64,000 nt of DNA from Neobacillus terrae (lineage in GTDB: Bacteria; Bacillota; Bacilli; Bacillales; Cytobacillaceae): the NCBI RefSeq assembly GCF_011393025.1, contig NZ_JAAOEO010000017.1:29221-93220 (forward strand), read 5' to 3'. Of the stretch, positions 1 to 7,765 are shown piece after piece. Within the stretch, counting starts at the first letter, position 1. Each line of letters starts with the position of its first letter. Position numbers and translations under genes: made by a program. The notes under the pieces were generated by a model. It was given only the letters and a program-made list of their open reading frames with translations. It was not told the DNA's origin and did no database searches.

Positions 1-16
1 AAAGAGAGGGACAGAA

Positions 17-1192
17 ATGAGAGAAGCGGTGATCGTTGCCGGTGCCAGAACCCCGGTTGGAAAAGCGAAAAAAGGGACGCTCGCCCAAGTTCGTCCTGAT
101 GATCTGGGAGCACTTGTTGTTAAAGAAACATTGAAACGCGCAGGAAACTATGAAGGAAATATTGATGATTTAATTATTGGCTGTGCCATGCCTGAAGCTG
201 AGCAAGGATTAAATATGGCGCGTAATATTGGAGCACTTGCAGGACTTCCGCATACAGTTCCAGCCATTACGATTAACCGATATTGTTCATCCGGTCTTCA
301 GGCAATTGCTTACGGGGCTGAGAGAATCATGCTGGGCCATTCTGATACGATTATTGCCGGCGGGGCAGAATCTATGAGCCTTGTGCCAATGATGGGCCAT
401 GTTACCCGGCCAAATATCAGATTAGCTGAATCTGCTCCTGAATATTACATGGGAATGGGGCACACAGCTGAACAAGTAGCGAAAAAATACGGCATCAGCC
501 GTGAGGACCAGGATGCCTTTGCGGTACGAAGCCACCAGAGGGCAGCAAGAGCAATCCAGGAAGGAAAATTTGCAGGTGAAATTGTTCCAGTTGATGTTAC
601 TTTCCGATCAGTTGGAAAAAACAACAAGCTGGTTGAAAGAACAGCTCAATTCACTCAGGACGAAGGAGTTCGGCCTGACACAAACCTAAATACACTTGGA
701 AGACTTCGCCCGGCATTTTCCGTTACTGGATCTGTTACAGCCGGAAATTCTTCACAGACAAGTGACGGTGCAGCAGCTGTTATGGTAATGGACCGCGAAA
801 AAGCGGACTCACTTGGACTTGCGCCAATGGCAAAATTCAGATCTTTTGCAGTTGGAGGAGTCCCACCTGAAATTATGGGTGTAGGTCCAGTGGTAGCTAT
901 ACCAAAAGCATTAAAGCTTGCAGGGCTGGAAGTTTCTGACGTTGGGCTGTTTGAACTTAACGAAGCATTTGCCTCTCAGTCCATTCAGGTAATGAGGGAG
1001 CTAGGACTAGATGAAGAAAAAGTAAACGTAAACGGTGGTGCCATTGCACTGGGACATCCGCTTGGATGCTCAGGGGCAAAGCTTACACTGACACTGCTTC
1101 ATGAAATGAAGCGGAGGAATGTACAATTTGGTGTTGTAACCATGTGTATTGGCGGCGGAATGGGAGCTGCAGGCGTTTTTGAACTTCTATAA
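17..1192 (+). CDS. fadA: Acetyl-CoA acyltransferase (3-ketoacyl-CoA thiolase)
   Basis: A 391-residue thiolase that catalyses the last step of fatty acid beta-oxidation in the cytoplasm, cleaving 3-ketoacyl-CoA with CoA to give acetyl-CoA. The nucleophilic cysteine is C90 (RYCSSG), the GHP motif has H347 and the second active cysteine is C377 (CIGGGMG). Length is normal for the family. The start ATG has an AGAGAGGG ribosome site just inside the window edge. It corresponds to B. subtilis YusK; the usual upstream partner fadB would lie just outside the window. fadE follows, but after an unusual gap of about 250 bases. Confidence 0.96.
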   Translation: MREAVIVAGARTPVGKAKKGTLAQVRPDDLGALVVKETLKRAGNYEGNIDDLIIGCAMPEAEQGLNMARNIGALAGLPHTVPAITINRYCSSGLQAIAYGAERIMLGHSDTIIAGGAESMSLVPMMGHVTRPNIRLAESAPEYYMGMGHTAEQVAKKYGISREDQDAFAVRSHQRAARAIQEGKFAGEIVPVDVTFRSVGKNNKLVERTAQFTQDEGVRPDTNLNTLGRLRPAFSVTGSVTAGNSSQTSDGAAAVMVMDREKADSLGLAPMAKFRSFAVGGVPPEIMGVGPVVAIPKALKLAGLEVSDVGLFELNEAFASQSIQVMRELGLDEEKVNVNGGAIALGHPLGCSGAKLTLTLLHEMKRRNVQFGVVTMCIGGGMGAAGVFELL

Positions 1193-1278
1193 TATTTTCA
1201 TTATGGGCAGATAAACTGCTGCGGGAAGTGTAAGTTTTAAAATCAGCTCTGTTAAATTTTTGTAAACACATGAATAAA

Positions 1279-1388
1279 AGAGAATCCGCGACACTCCTTG
1301 AAAATGCTTTCACATTTCTTAGTGCGGTGCTTGTTCGAAGATCCTAGTTTAATCTCCTGCGTAAAACTAGCTAGGGAGCGGATTCTCA
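1279..1388. repeat. 110-bp segment with inverted-repeat ends between fadA and fadE
   Basis: GAGAATCCGC at 1280-1289 is matched by GCGGATTCTC at 1378-1387. The interior can fold again (CCTAGTTT near 1343 with AAAACTAG near 1363). No gene is visible. It sits in the gap between fadA and fadE, genes that are adjacent in B. subtilis, so it may be a small inserted element or a structured RNA spacer. There is no T-run, so it is not a standard terminator. Confidence 0.55.
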
Positions 1389-1442
1389 AGAATATCAAAA
1401 TTTAGCTTAAGAGAGCCTTAAAATTTGAATGGAGGTCAAAAA

Positions 1443-3227
1443 ATGGCAAACCAAACAGAAAAGTTGGTTAAAGGCGGTAGTTTTTTAATAGAGGATATTT
1501 CTTATGAGAATGTGTTCACTCCGGAGGATTTTACCGATGAACAAAAAATGATTGCTAAAACAACAGATGACTTTGTAGAGAATGAAGTACTTCCACAGGT
1601 AGAATACCTTGAAAAGCATGAGTTTGACCGCACTGTAAAGCTATTAAAAGAAGCAGGCGAACTCGGTTTATTAGGGGCAGACGTTCCAGAGGAGTATGAA
1701 GGTTTAGGGCTCGATAAAGTAAGTTCCGCACTGATTACTGAAAAAATGTCCAGAGCAGGCGGCTTCTCATTATCTCATGGTGCCCATGTAGGTATCGGAT
1801 CACTTCCTATTGTTTTATTCGGAGATGAAGAACAAAAGAAAAAGTATCTTCCAGCTTTGGCTTCTGGTGAAAAAATTGCTGCCTATGCACTAACTGAACC
1901 AGGCTCAGGTTCTGACGCTCTTGGCGCAAGAACAACTGCCAGATTAAATGAAGAAGGCACTCATTATGTGTTAAACGGTGAAAAACAATGGATTACAAAT
2001 GCTGGATTTGCGGATGTATTTGTAGTTTATGCGAAAATTGATGGTGAGCACTTTACAGCATTTATTGTTGAAAGAGAGTTTCCGGGCGTTTCAACAGGAG
2101 CAGAAGAGAAGAAAATGGGTATTAAGAGCTCTTCCACTCGTACGTTGATTCTCGAAGATGTTAAAGTGCCAAAAGAAAACCTATTGGGTGAATATGGCAA
2201 GGGCCATGTTATTGCCTTCAATATCTTAAATATTGGACGTTACAAGCTTGGGGTAGGCGCAGTCGGCGGTTCTAAACGGGCATTTGAAATTACTGTTAAA
2301 TATGCCAATGGCCGTCAGCAGTTTAAAACGCCAATTTCTCAATTCAATTTAACAAAAGAAAAGTTCGGTACAATGGCCTCTAAAATTTATGCGGCTGAAA
2401 GTTCTGTATACCGTACTATTGGCTTGTTTGAAAACAACCAGGGCCAACTTTCCACTGAAGAAGCAAAGGATATTAAATTAGTTGCAAATTCTATTGCTGA
2501 GTATGCAATCGAGTGCTCTCTAAATAAATTCTTTGCAAGTGAAGTTCTTGACTACGTAACGGATGAAGGCGTTCAAATCCACGGCGGATACGGCTTTATG
2601 CAGGAGTATGAAATTGAAAGAGCGTACCGCGATTCTCGTATCAATCGTATTTTTGAAGGAACAAATGAGATCAACCGATTATTAGTTCCAGGTACTTTCT
2701 TGAAAAAAGCATTTAAAGGCGAGCTGCCATTATTCCAAAAGGCACAGGCTCTTCAAGAAGAGTTAATGATGATGATGCCGGAAGAGCCTGGGGATGAGCC
2801 ACTTGCACAAGAAAAGTACTTAGTGAAAAATGCTAAGAAAATTGGCTTATTAGCTGCTGGCTTAGCTGCACAAAAGTTCGGCAAAGCGCTTGAAAAAGAG
2901 CAGGAAATTCTTTCAAACATTGCTGATATTGTTTCTAATGCATATGCAATGGAATCAGTGATATTGCGTACTGAAAAGGCTATTCAAAAGTCAGGGCTTG
3001 AGAAGAACCAGCAAAAGCTTCTCTACACTCAAATTTTCTGCCAAGAAGCATTTAATGAAATCGAGCAGCATGCTAAGGAAACTTTAGTAGCAGTAGAGCA
3101 AGGGGACACTCTTCGTATGCTAATGTCTTCACTGCGCAAGTTTACCCGTTATACTCCAATTAATGTAATTGCGAAAAAGCGTGAAGCAGCCGATAGACTG
3201 ATTGAAGCAGAACGTTTTGTCGTTTAA
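1443..3227 (+). CDS. fadE: Acyl-CoA dehydrogenase
   Basis: A 594-residue FAD-dependent acyl-CoA dehydrogenase that introduces the first double bond in fatty acid beta-oxidation. The N-terminal helical, middle beta (TEPGSGSDA) and C-terminal helical domains are present. The likely catalytic base is E405 in FEGTNEINR. An extra helical C-terminal region of roughly 170 residues follows, as in B. subtilis YusJ. The ATG at 1443 is chosen because GGAGG at 1431-1435 is well placed for it; a TTG at 1425 is also open but lies upstream of that site. A strong terminator follows. Confidence 0.95.
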   Translation: MANQTEKLVKGGSFLIEDISYENVFTPEDFTDEQKMIAKTTDDFVENEVLPQVEYLEKHEFDRTVKLLKEAGELGLLGADVPEEYEGLGLDKVSSALITEKMSRAGGFSLSHGAHVGIGSLPIVLFGDEEQKKKYLPALASGEKIAAYALTEPGSGSDALGARTTARLNEEGTHYVLNGEKQWITNAGFADVFVVYAKIDGEHFTAFIVEREFPGVSTGAEEKKMGIKSSSTRTLILEDVKVPKENLLGEYGKGHVIAFNILNIGRYKLGVGAVGGSKRAFEITVKYANGRQQFKTPISQFNLTKEKFGTMASKIYAAESSVYRTIGLFENNQGQLSTEEAKDIKLVANSIAEYAIECSLNKFFASEVLDYVTDEGVQIHGGYGFMQEYEIERAYRDSRINRIFEGTNEINRLLVPGTFLKKAFKGELPLFQKAQALQEELMMMMPEEPGDEPLAQEKYLVKNAKKIGLLAAGLAAQKFGKALEKEQEILSNIADIVSNAYAMESVILRTEKAIQKSGLEKNQQKLLYTQIFCQEAFNEIEQHAKETLVAVEQGDTLRMLMSSLRKFTRYTPINVIAKKREAADRLIEAERFVV

Positions 3228-3259
3228 TGCATAGCTGAAAAAATCGGCATACTGCCTTG

Positions 3260-3297
3260 AAAGGCTCCCTGTTTCTGAAGGGAGCCTTTCATTTTCT
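3260..3297 (+). terminator. Terminator after fadE
   Basis: An 11-bp stem (AAAGGCTCCCT at 3260-3270 with AGGGAGCCTTT at 3279-3289) is followed by a T-rich tail. Confidence 0.85.
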
Positions 3298-3477
3298 AAA
3301 GGCAAAAAAGTTTCCCTACTTGTTAGAAGGAATTTTTTTAGAAGGGTCGAAAATATTATAGTGGTATTTCCGCGAATACGGTTTCAAAGAGTACTTCTTT
3401 TGTTAGGAATTTAAAAGCTGATATGATAATATTCATATTGAGTAAGTCCCATTGAGAAAATAGAGGATGGTGAAGAA

Positions 3478-3834
3478 GTGGCATTAACTTTTTACTGGTA
3501 CCCAAAATGCGGCACATGCAGGAAAGCAAAAAAGTGGCTTGATGAGCACGAGCTTTCTTATAATGAAGTACATATTGTGGACAATCCTCCCTCTCGCCAT
3601 GAGCTAGAGGAACTGTATAAAAAGAGCGGTCTGGAATTAAAGAAGTTTTTTAATACCAGCGGTCAAAAATACCGTGAATTAGGTATTAAGGATAAAGTTA
3701 CGTCAGCGTCCGAGGAAGAACTTTTGGACCTGCTTTCCTCTGATGGAATGCTAATCAAGCGTCCCCTTTTGACTGACGGTAATCATGTTACTGTCGGCTT
3801 TAAAGAAGAGGAATATAAGCAAAAGTGGCTTTAA
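3478..3834 (+). CDS. yusI: ArsC/Spx-family thioredoxin-fold protein
   Basis: A 118-residue member of the ArsC/Spx/MgsR family. It has a CGTC motif near the N-terminus (C11 and C14) and the family's conserved C-terminal RPLLTDG segment. The GTG start at 3478 follows GGTGAAGAA. It corresponds to YusI, which lies beside gcvH and the fad genes in B. subtilis as it does here. Its physiological role is not established: it may be a thiol reductase or a regulator without arsenate activity. It is likely its own transcription unit after the fadE terminator. Confidence 0.88.
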   Translation: MALTFYWYPKCGTCRKAKKWLDEHELSYNEVHIVDNPPSRHELEELYKKSGLELKKFFNTSGQKYRELGIKDKVTSASEEELLDLLSSDGMLIKRPLLTDGNHVTVGFKEEEYKQKWL

Positions 3835-3915
3835 TTCATTATCGGCTGTAAGCACTAACTCAGGCTATCTATTTATAAGGATAGATTTATTAAACGAAAT
3901 AGTGGAGGGATTTCA

Positions 3916-4299
3916 ATGACAACACCAAAGGATTTACGTTATTCAGAAGAACACGAGTGGGTAAAAGTTGAAGGAGAAAAAGTTCGCGTTGGTATTACTC
4001 ATTTTGCTCAATCTGAGCTGGGAGATATCGTTTTCGTTGAGCTTCCTGAAGTTGGAGACGAATTAACTGCAGACGAGCCATTCGGCAGTGTTGAATCAGT
4101 AAAAACAGTTTCCGAACTTTATGCACCAGTGAGCGGAAAAGTAGTAGAAGTAAATGAAGACCTAAATGACAGCCCTGAATTTGTAAATGAATCTCCATAT
4201 GAAAAAGCATGGATGGTTGTAATTGAGCCTTCTGACAGCAGCGAAATTGATAATCTTATGACTGCAGAACAATACGAAGAAATGACTAAAGAAGACTAA
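3916..4299 (+). CDS. gcvH: Glycine cleavage system H protein
   Basis: A 127-residue lipoyl carrier protein. The lipoylated lysine is K63 in ESVKTVSE, and the surrounding beta-barrel sequence is typical. In the glycine cleavage complex it shuttles the aminomethyl group. In Bacillus it is also the octanoyl or lipoyl relay protein, which links it to lipA at 28.3 kb. A GTGGAGGG ribosome site precedes ATG 3916, and a terminator hairpin follows. Confidence 0.97.
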   Translation: MTTPKDLRYSEEHEWVKVEGEKVRVGITHFAQSELGDIVFVELPEVGDELTADEPFGSVESVKTVSELYAPVSGKVVEVNEDLNDSPEFVNESPYEKAWMVVIEPSDSSEIDNLMTAEQYEEMTKED

Positions 4300-4311
4300 T
4301 AAAAGATTTAT

Positions 4312-4357
4312 AAAAGCGTTCCTTTTCCTTTTTTGGAAATGGGCGCTTTTTTGTTTT
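4312..4357 (+). terminator. Terminator after gcvH
   Basis: A long imperfect hairpin (AAAGCG and TTCC arms around a T-rich loop, closing with GGGCGCTTT) is followed by a T-run. Confidence 0.8.
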
Positions 4358-4475
4358 ATATTTTACGTAAGTAAAAAGTAACGAATTTTCTAAATAATTT
4401 GTATTTTATTTTCCAAATATATAGTAAAATGTATGTACATAATAAAAACAATTAAAGGAAAATGGAGGTGATCAA

Positions 4476-4616
4476 ATGGAAAATAAACCACTACATTTTG
4501 ATGGAAGTATTCACCCGGAATTTAATGACGGACAGGAACCTGTTGCGTTTGAACTAACTGATGAAATCAGAAAAAACCTCGGAGCCAACCCTTATGATTT
4601 ATCTAATGGTGAATAA
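4476..4616 (+). CDS. Small acidic hypothetical protein, 46 residues
   Basis: I do not recognise the product. The frame has an excellent ribosome site (AATGGAGGTGATC) before ATG 4476 and 46 codons, and its own terminator starts 12 bases after the stop. A plausible promoter lies upstream (TTGTAT near 4400 and TAGTAA or TATAGT near 4422). The protein is acidic and hydrophilic, starting MENKPLHFDG and ending YDLSNGE, with no membrane segment or cysteine. Having its own promoter, ribosome site and terminator makes a real single-gene unit likely. Confidence 0.75.
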   Translation: MENKPLHFDGSIHPEFNDGQEPVAFELTDEIRKNLGANPYDLSNGE

Positions 4617-4625
4617 GGAATACAA

Positions 4626-4653
4626 GGAACCTGCTAAATGCAGGTTTTTTTTA
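4626..4653 (+). terminator. Terminator after the 46-residue gene
   Basis: A seven-bp stem AACCTGC (4628-4634) with GCAGGTT (4640-4646) is followed by eight T residues. Confidence 0.88.
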
Positions 4654-4710
4654 TCGGTTAGGAAATTATAGATTTTCACCTTGTGGAAAACTCCGAACTA
4701 GGTTATTGTA

Positions 4711-4943
4711 ATCCAGCTCCAGCGCCCAGCCAGTTTTCCTCGAGAATATGCTTCTTTGAATATCTTGTGAGAATCATGACCAATAGGTGATGATTCGAAC
4801 AGCTCGGGGTCATAAGCCAAATCACTTCAGAAATCAGGACAAGGAAAGCTTCAGAAGCATCCGCATCGCACGAAGAAAAGCGCAGCTTTTCGAGGACGTG
4901 GCGTATTTAGCCTTTCATCTTAACAGGGCGCTTGCGCCTTTTG
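4711..4943 (+). repeat. Mosaic repeat family A, copy 1
   Basis: It begins with AGCTCCAGCGCCCAGCC and ends with GGGCGCTTGCGCCTTTT, the two conserved ends of a repeat seen about seven times in this window. The termini form an imperfect inverted repeat (AGCGCCC and GGGCGC). The interior shares blocks with other copies, such as the segment with AGGACGTGGC and TTAGCCTTTC also found near 54575. No real gene is visible; the open frame across it follows repeat sequence. Confidence 0.7.
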
Positions 4944-4971
4944 TTCTGGAAAGTATAAAGTTTTACCTTTT

Positions 4972-5170
4972 AAATTGTCTAGCTCCTGCGCTCAGCCCGC
5001 TTCTCCCTACGATAGGTCAACATTGAACTCCAGTGATCCTGCGCCACAGCTTTTTCAAAGAAGCTTATGTTCAGCTCGTCGCAAAGTTGCATGTCGTCTA
5101 TTCAGAGAAGCTGTTACAGGAAGTTTACTCAGGTAGTTGCTTCGCTGAGCGGGCGCTTGCGCTTTTCTTA
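4972..5170 (+). repeat. Mosaic repeat family A, copy 2
   Basis: It starts TTGTCTAGCTCCTGCGC and ends GGGCGCTTGCGCTTTTCTTA. The interior block with CTTCTCCCTACGATA recurs in the copy at 54.4 kb, and the block TTATGTTCAGCTCGTCGCAAAG recurs, diverged, at 14.3 and 60.5 kb and inverted at 6.16 kb. The 3' end runs directly into a family B hairpin. Confidence 0.75.
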
Positions 5171-5240
5171 GCTAATTAGAATTTAAATTCACTAATACTG
5201 AACTCATACAAATACGGCTATGCCATCGCGAGTTATCTTT
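5165..5240 (+). repeat. Double-hairpin repeat family B, copy 4 (diverged)
   Basis: It contains AGCTAATTAGAATTTAAATTC, then a diverged second arm ending CTGAACTCATAC, then ATACGGCTATGCCATCG. This matches the layout of the better copies at 14.0, 30.7 and 38.3 kb. It shares its first bases with the end of family A copy 2. The remaining 5241-5367 carries an imperfect inverted repeat (TTTGAA 5284-5289, TTCAAA 5305-5310) that may belong to the azoreductase promoter. Confidence 0.55.
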
Positions 5241-5367
5241 AAACTTTTTTCTTGAAAAAAGTATTTTTATTCGGTACTATTACTTTGAATTAAAAATGCT
5301 TTAGTTCAAAACAATATGGTTTGTGCCACAACAGTGATTATGCACAAAAGAGGAGCTAGATACGAAA

Positions 5368-6003
5368 ATGGCAAAGGTATTATACATTACTGCCAATCCA
5401 AATGATGAAACTCAATCATTTAGTATGGCAGCAGGTAAGGCATTTATTGAAACATATAAAGAGGTTAATTCAAATGATGAAATCATTCATCTTGACCTTT
5501 TTAAAGAAGATATCCCTCAAATTGACGCCGATGTTTTTAGTGGCTGGGGAAAACTTCGTTCAGGCTCTGCTTTTGAAGAACTATCAGATTTCGAAAAAGC
5601 AAAAGTTGGTCGCTTAGCTGAAATAAGTGAACAGTTTGTTGGAGCAGATAAATTCGTATTTGTAACACCTTTCTGGAACTTTTCTTTCCCTCCAGTTATG
5701 AAAGCATATATGGATTCCGTAGCTGTTGCAGGAAAAACTTTCAAATATACTGAACAAGGCCCTGTTGGATTGCTGACAGACAAAAAGGCACTTCACATTC
5801 AAGCACGCGGAGGCATCTATTCAGAAGGTCCTGCTGCTGAAATGGAAATGGGACACCGTTATCTGTCCATTATGATGCAATTCTTTGGTGTACCTTCCTT
5901 TGAAGGATTATTCATCGAAGGTCAAGCTGCAATGCCAGAAAAAGCACAGGAAATTAAAGAAAACGGGATTGCACGTGCGAAAGACCTTGCACAGACATTC
6001 TAA
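5368..6003 (+). CDS. azoR: FMN-dependent NADH-azoreductase
   Basis: A 211-residue flavodoxin-fold reductase that uses NADH to reduce quinones and azo compounds in the cytoplasm, and is thought to protect against electrophilic stress. The N-terminal VLYITANPND forms the FMN phosphate loop. The PFWNFSFPPVMKAYMD and ARGGIYSEGP segments are typical of the AzoR family. The GAGGAGCTAG ribosome site lies before ATG 5368. A second family member lies at 60.6 kb. Repeat copies flank this gene on both sides, and a terminator follows. Confidence 0.92.
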   Translation: MAKVLYITANPNDETQSFSMAAGKAFIETYKEVNSNDEIIHLDLFKEDIPQIDADVFSGWGKLRSGSAFEELSDFEKAKVGRLAEISEQFVGADKFVFVTPFWNFSFPPVMKAYMDSVAVAGKTFKYTEQGPVGLLTDKKALHIQARGGIYSEGPAAEMEMGHRYLSIMMQFFGVPSFEGLFIEGQAAMPEKAQEIKENGIARAKDLAQTF

Positions 6004-6012
6004 GAAATTTCA

Positions 6013-6042
6013 AAAGAGCCAGCCACATGGCTCTTTTTTTTA
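6013..6042 (+). terminator. Terminator after azoR
   Basis: AAAGAGCCA (6013-6021) pairs with TGGCTCTTT (6028-6036) and is followed by a run of T. Confidence 0.9.
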
Positions 6043-6084
6043 GGCTCTTTTCGTAAACTTTGTTGTATATAATATTAAAAATAG

Positions 6085-6350
6085 ACTCGCTTTCCGCGGG
6101 CAATCAAGCTACTGTCTGTAAATAACTTCGTGATTATGCATCTGTGTACAGCTACTTGCAGCTTTGCGACGAGCTGAAGATTGGCTTCTTCGAGTATTCT
6201 GTGGCGCAGGAGCACGCCTCCTCGGTAGCTAACGACCTGCGGGGTCTCGCCTGGTCTTGCTTTTCCCGCAGGACATTGAATTTGCATCATGGAATCCGCT
6301 CACGCACGAAGGAAATGCGAATGCATTTTCGAGGAGTCTCGCCTATTTTT
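6085..6350. repeat. Repeat-rich intergenic block (inverted family A fragment plus a second repeat type)
   Basis: Positions 6143-6215 read CAGCTTTGCGACGAGCTGAA and then CTGTGGCGCAGGAG. That is the reverse complement of the interior of family A copy 2 (around 5040-5095). It is embedded in sequence of the type CGCTTTCCGCGGGC ... GGGGTCTCGCC ... CCCGCAGG. The CGCTTTCCGC core recurs near 63440, and CCCGCGGAAAGCG near 33128 is its reverse complement. Several short frames cross the block on both strands, but none has a ribosome site or family resemblance, so I treat it as non-coding. Confidence 0.6.
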
Positions 6351-6517
6351 TCTCACAGTTCCTTCAAATAGCAACAATCTCTTAGAAAAGAGCCTTTTTT
6401 TATCCTTACATATTCTTTCATTACAACTGAAAAGCTTTTCTTATTATTACCATACTTTCTGGGTGAAAAGGGGGAAAGCTAAACCTACATAAAAGTCAGG
6501 GAAGGATGAATGAAGAA

Positions 6518-6754
6518 ATGTTAAAACAAGATAAAGTTGATGTTACTGATCGTATTGTCGGGAAAATAAAGAATGGGGGAATTGAACTGCTTCTTGAAAA
6601 TAGCCCAATTGGCAAAATTAAGCTCCCTGAAAATATACAATATGAATTGGAACACCATTTTGAAGCGGACCAGTCTAAGATTTATCAAAATGTGACAGTG
6701 TCTGAAGGCCGGGATGCGCGGTATACAGATTGTGATGAGGGTGGATGGTGTTAG
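6518..6754 (+). CDS. yusG: DUF2553 family protein YusG
   Basis: A 78-residue protein resembling YusG of B. subtilis, with the opening DVTDRIVGKI. The function is unknown. The ATG at 6518 is preferred over 6506 because the GGGAAGGA site directly abuts 6506 but is well spaced for 6518, and the resulting length fits YusG. It ends in a Cys-containing tail (TDCDEGGWC). The neighbours yusF and yusE are in the same order as in B. subtilis. Confidence 0.8.
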   Translation: MLKQDKVDVTDRIVGKIKNGGIELLLENSPIGKIKLPENIQYELEHHFEADQSKIYQNVTVSEGRDARYTDCDEGGWC

Positions 6755-6856
6755 ATTACCGCTTGCCCGCGGAGATAAGCAACTTTCTACTCATGTTTGG
6801 ACAATGATGATATAGTAAATATACACAGCTAAATTATTACACAATATTGTCGGACA

Positions 6857-6885
6857 TTGAATATGCTAAAGTACAATGATACAAT
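6857..6885 (+). promoter_or_regulatory. Sigma-A type promoter for yusFE
   Basis: TTGAAT at 6857-6862, a 17-base spacer and TACAAT at 6880-6885. A perfect palindrome ACAATATTGT (6841-6850) lies just upstream. Confidence 0.6.
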
Positions 6886-6927
6886 TCGATTTTCGGGGCT
6901 GGCCATTACTATATTTGGGTGATGTTT

Positions 6928-7281
6928 ATGAATGATGAGTATGTTGATAAGGTCATTATTGTTGAAGGCACATCGGATAAAAAGAAGGTAAAAAGCATCG
7001 TAAAGGAACCGGTTGAAATAATCTGTACAAATGGAACCATCAGCATGACAAAACTCGACGAATTGGTTGAATTCCTTGAAGACAAGGATGTTTATATTCT
7101 CCTTGATGCAGACGAGGCAGGAGAAAAACTGCGAAAAAGATTTAAAAGGGAGATTCCCGAGGCAGAACATCTATACATTGACAGGATGTATCGGGAAGTT
7201 GCTACTGCACCGCAGAATCATCTGGCAACCGTTCTTTTAGGGGCCAATATAGATGTCCATACAAAGTTTTTGGAAGGTTGA
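6928..7281 (+). CDS. yusF: Toprim domain protein YusF
   Basis: A 117-residue stand-alone Toprim domain. The conserved glutamate is in IIVEGTSDKKK and the DxD-type acidic site is in LLDADEAGEKLRKRF. Toprim domains bind Mg2+ and occur in primases, topoisomerases and RNase M5. The B. subtilis counterpart is YusF, whose substrate is unknown. GGGTGATG precedes ATG 6928; an upstream GTG/ATG pair at 6919 is possible but lies inside that ribosome site. The stop overlaps the start of yusE (TGATG). Confidence 0.85.
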   Translation: MNDEYVDKVIIVEGTSDKKKVKSIVKEPVEIICTNGTISMTKLDELVEFLEDKDVYILLDADEAGEKLRKRFKREIPEAEHLYIDRMYREVATAPQNHLATVLLGANIDVHTKFLEG

Positions 7282-7601
7282 TGCCGTACATGGATGAATG
7301 GTCGAAAGAACAATATACTTCATTTATGGAAAATGGCTCAACAGGGCTTGTTTATTTTTATACACCTTTATGTGGAACTTGTCAGGTAGCTTCAAAAATG
7401 CTGCTTGTAATATCTGAGTTGATGCCTGTCTTGTCAATCGGAAAGTTAAACGCAAATTATGTCCCTGACCTGGCTCAAAGCCTTTCCGTTGAAAGTGTAC
7501 CCTCCCTATTGTTTGTAAAGGATGGCGAGGCGCTAGAAAAGATATATGCCTTTCATTCGGTCCCATACTTAGTGGAGAAAATTAAAAAAATGATTTACTA
7601 A
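7281..7601 (+). CDS. yusE: Thioredoxin-like protein YusE
   Basis: A 106-residue thioredoxin-fold protein with a CGTC active site in PLCGTCQVASK and the cis-proline region SVPSLLFVKDG. It is probably a cytoplasmic thiol-disulfide exchange protein. ATG 7281 overlaps the yusF stop (TGATG), which suggests translational coupling; ATG 7290 is an alternative with better spacing from GGAAGG at 7272. The segment that follows, including a terminator-like hairpin, is derived from an IS1182-type element. Confidence 0.87.
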   Translation: MPYMDEWSKEQYTSFMENGSTGLVYFYTPLCGTCQVASKMLLVISELMPVLSIGKLNANYVPDLAQSLSVESVPSLLFVKDGEALEKIYAFHSVPYLVEKIKKMIY

Positions 7602-7624
7602 ATACAAATGATGATTTCATCTCC

Positions 7625-7765
7625 AAAAGGGGGTTCGGAATGTTTTATTCCGAATCCCCTTTTGGATTTTTTGTGGTAATCATTCTAGTTCACTCGACCC
7701 ACCATGTTCAGTTAGCATCTTAAATATATTTAGGGCAGCGAAAGTAAGCACCGCCCACCATGCAT
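7625..7765 (-). mobile_element. 3' remnant of an IS1182-type transposase gene
   Basis: Read on the minus strand, this translates to VLTFAALNIF followed by degenerate sequence. After a stop it continues as KGIRNKTFRTPF, which closely matches the C-terminal end of the transposase remnant at 48.1 kb (MLTFAALNL, KGVRNKAFRNPF). The left part is a strong hairpin (AAAAGGGGGTTCGGAAT at 7627 with ATTCCGAATCCCCTTTT) that probably now ends yusFE transcription. Only the tail of the element survives. Confidence 0.7.

Noticed and set aside
4787..5026. Open frame of 79 codons
   Set aside because: It lies across two family A repeat copies, has no ribosome site, and its sequence follows the repeat rather than any protein family.
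6144..6492. Overlapping open frames on both strands between azoR and yusG
   Set aside because: They are within repeat-derived sequence, have no ribosome sites and no recognisable protein pattern.
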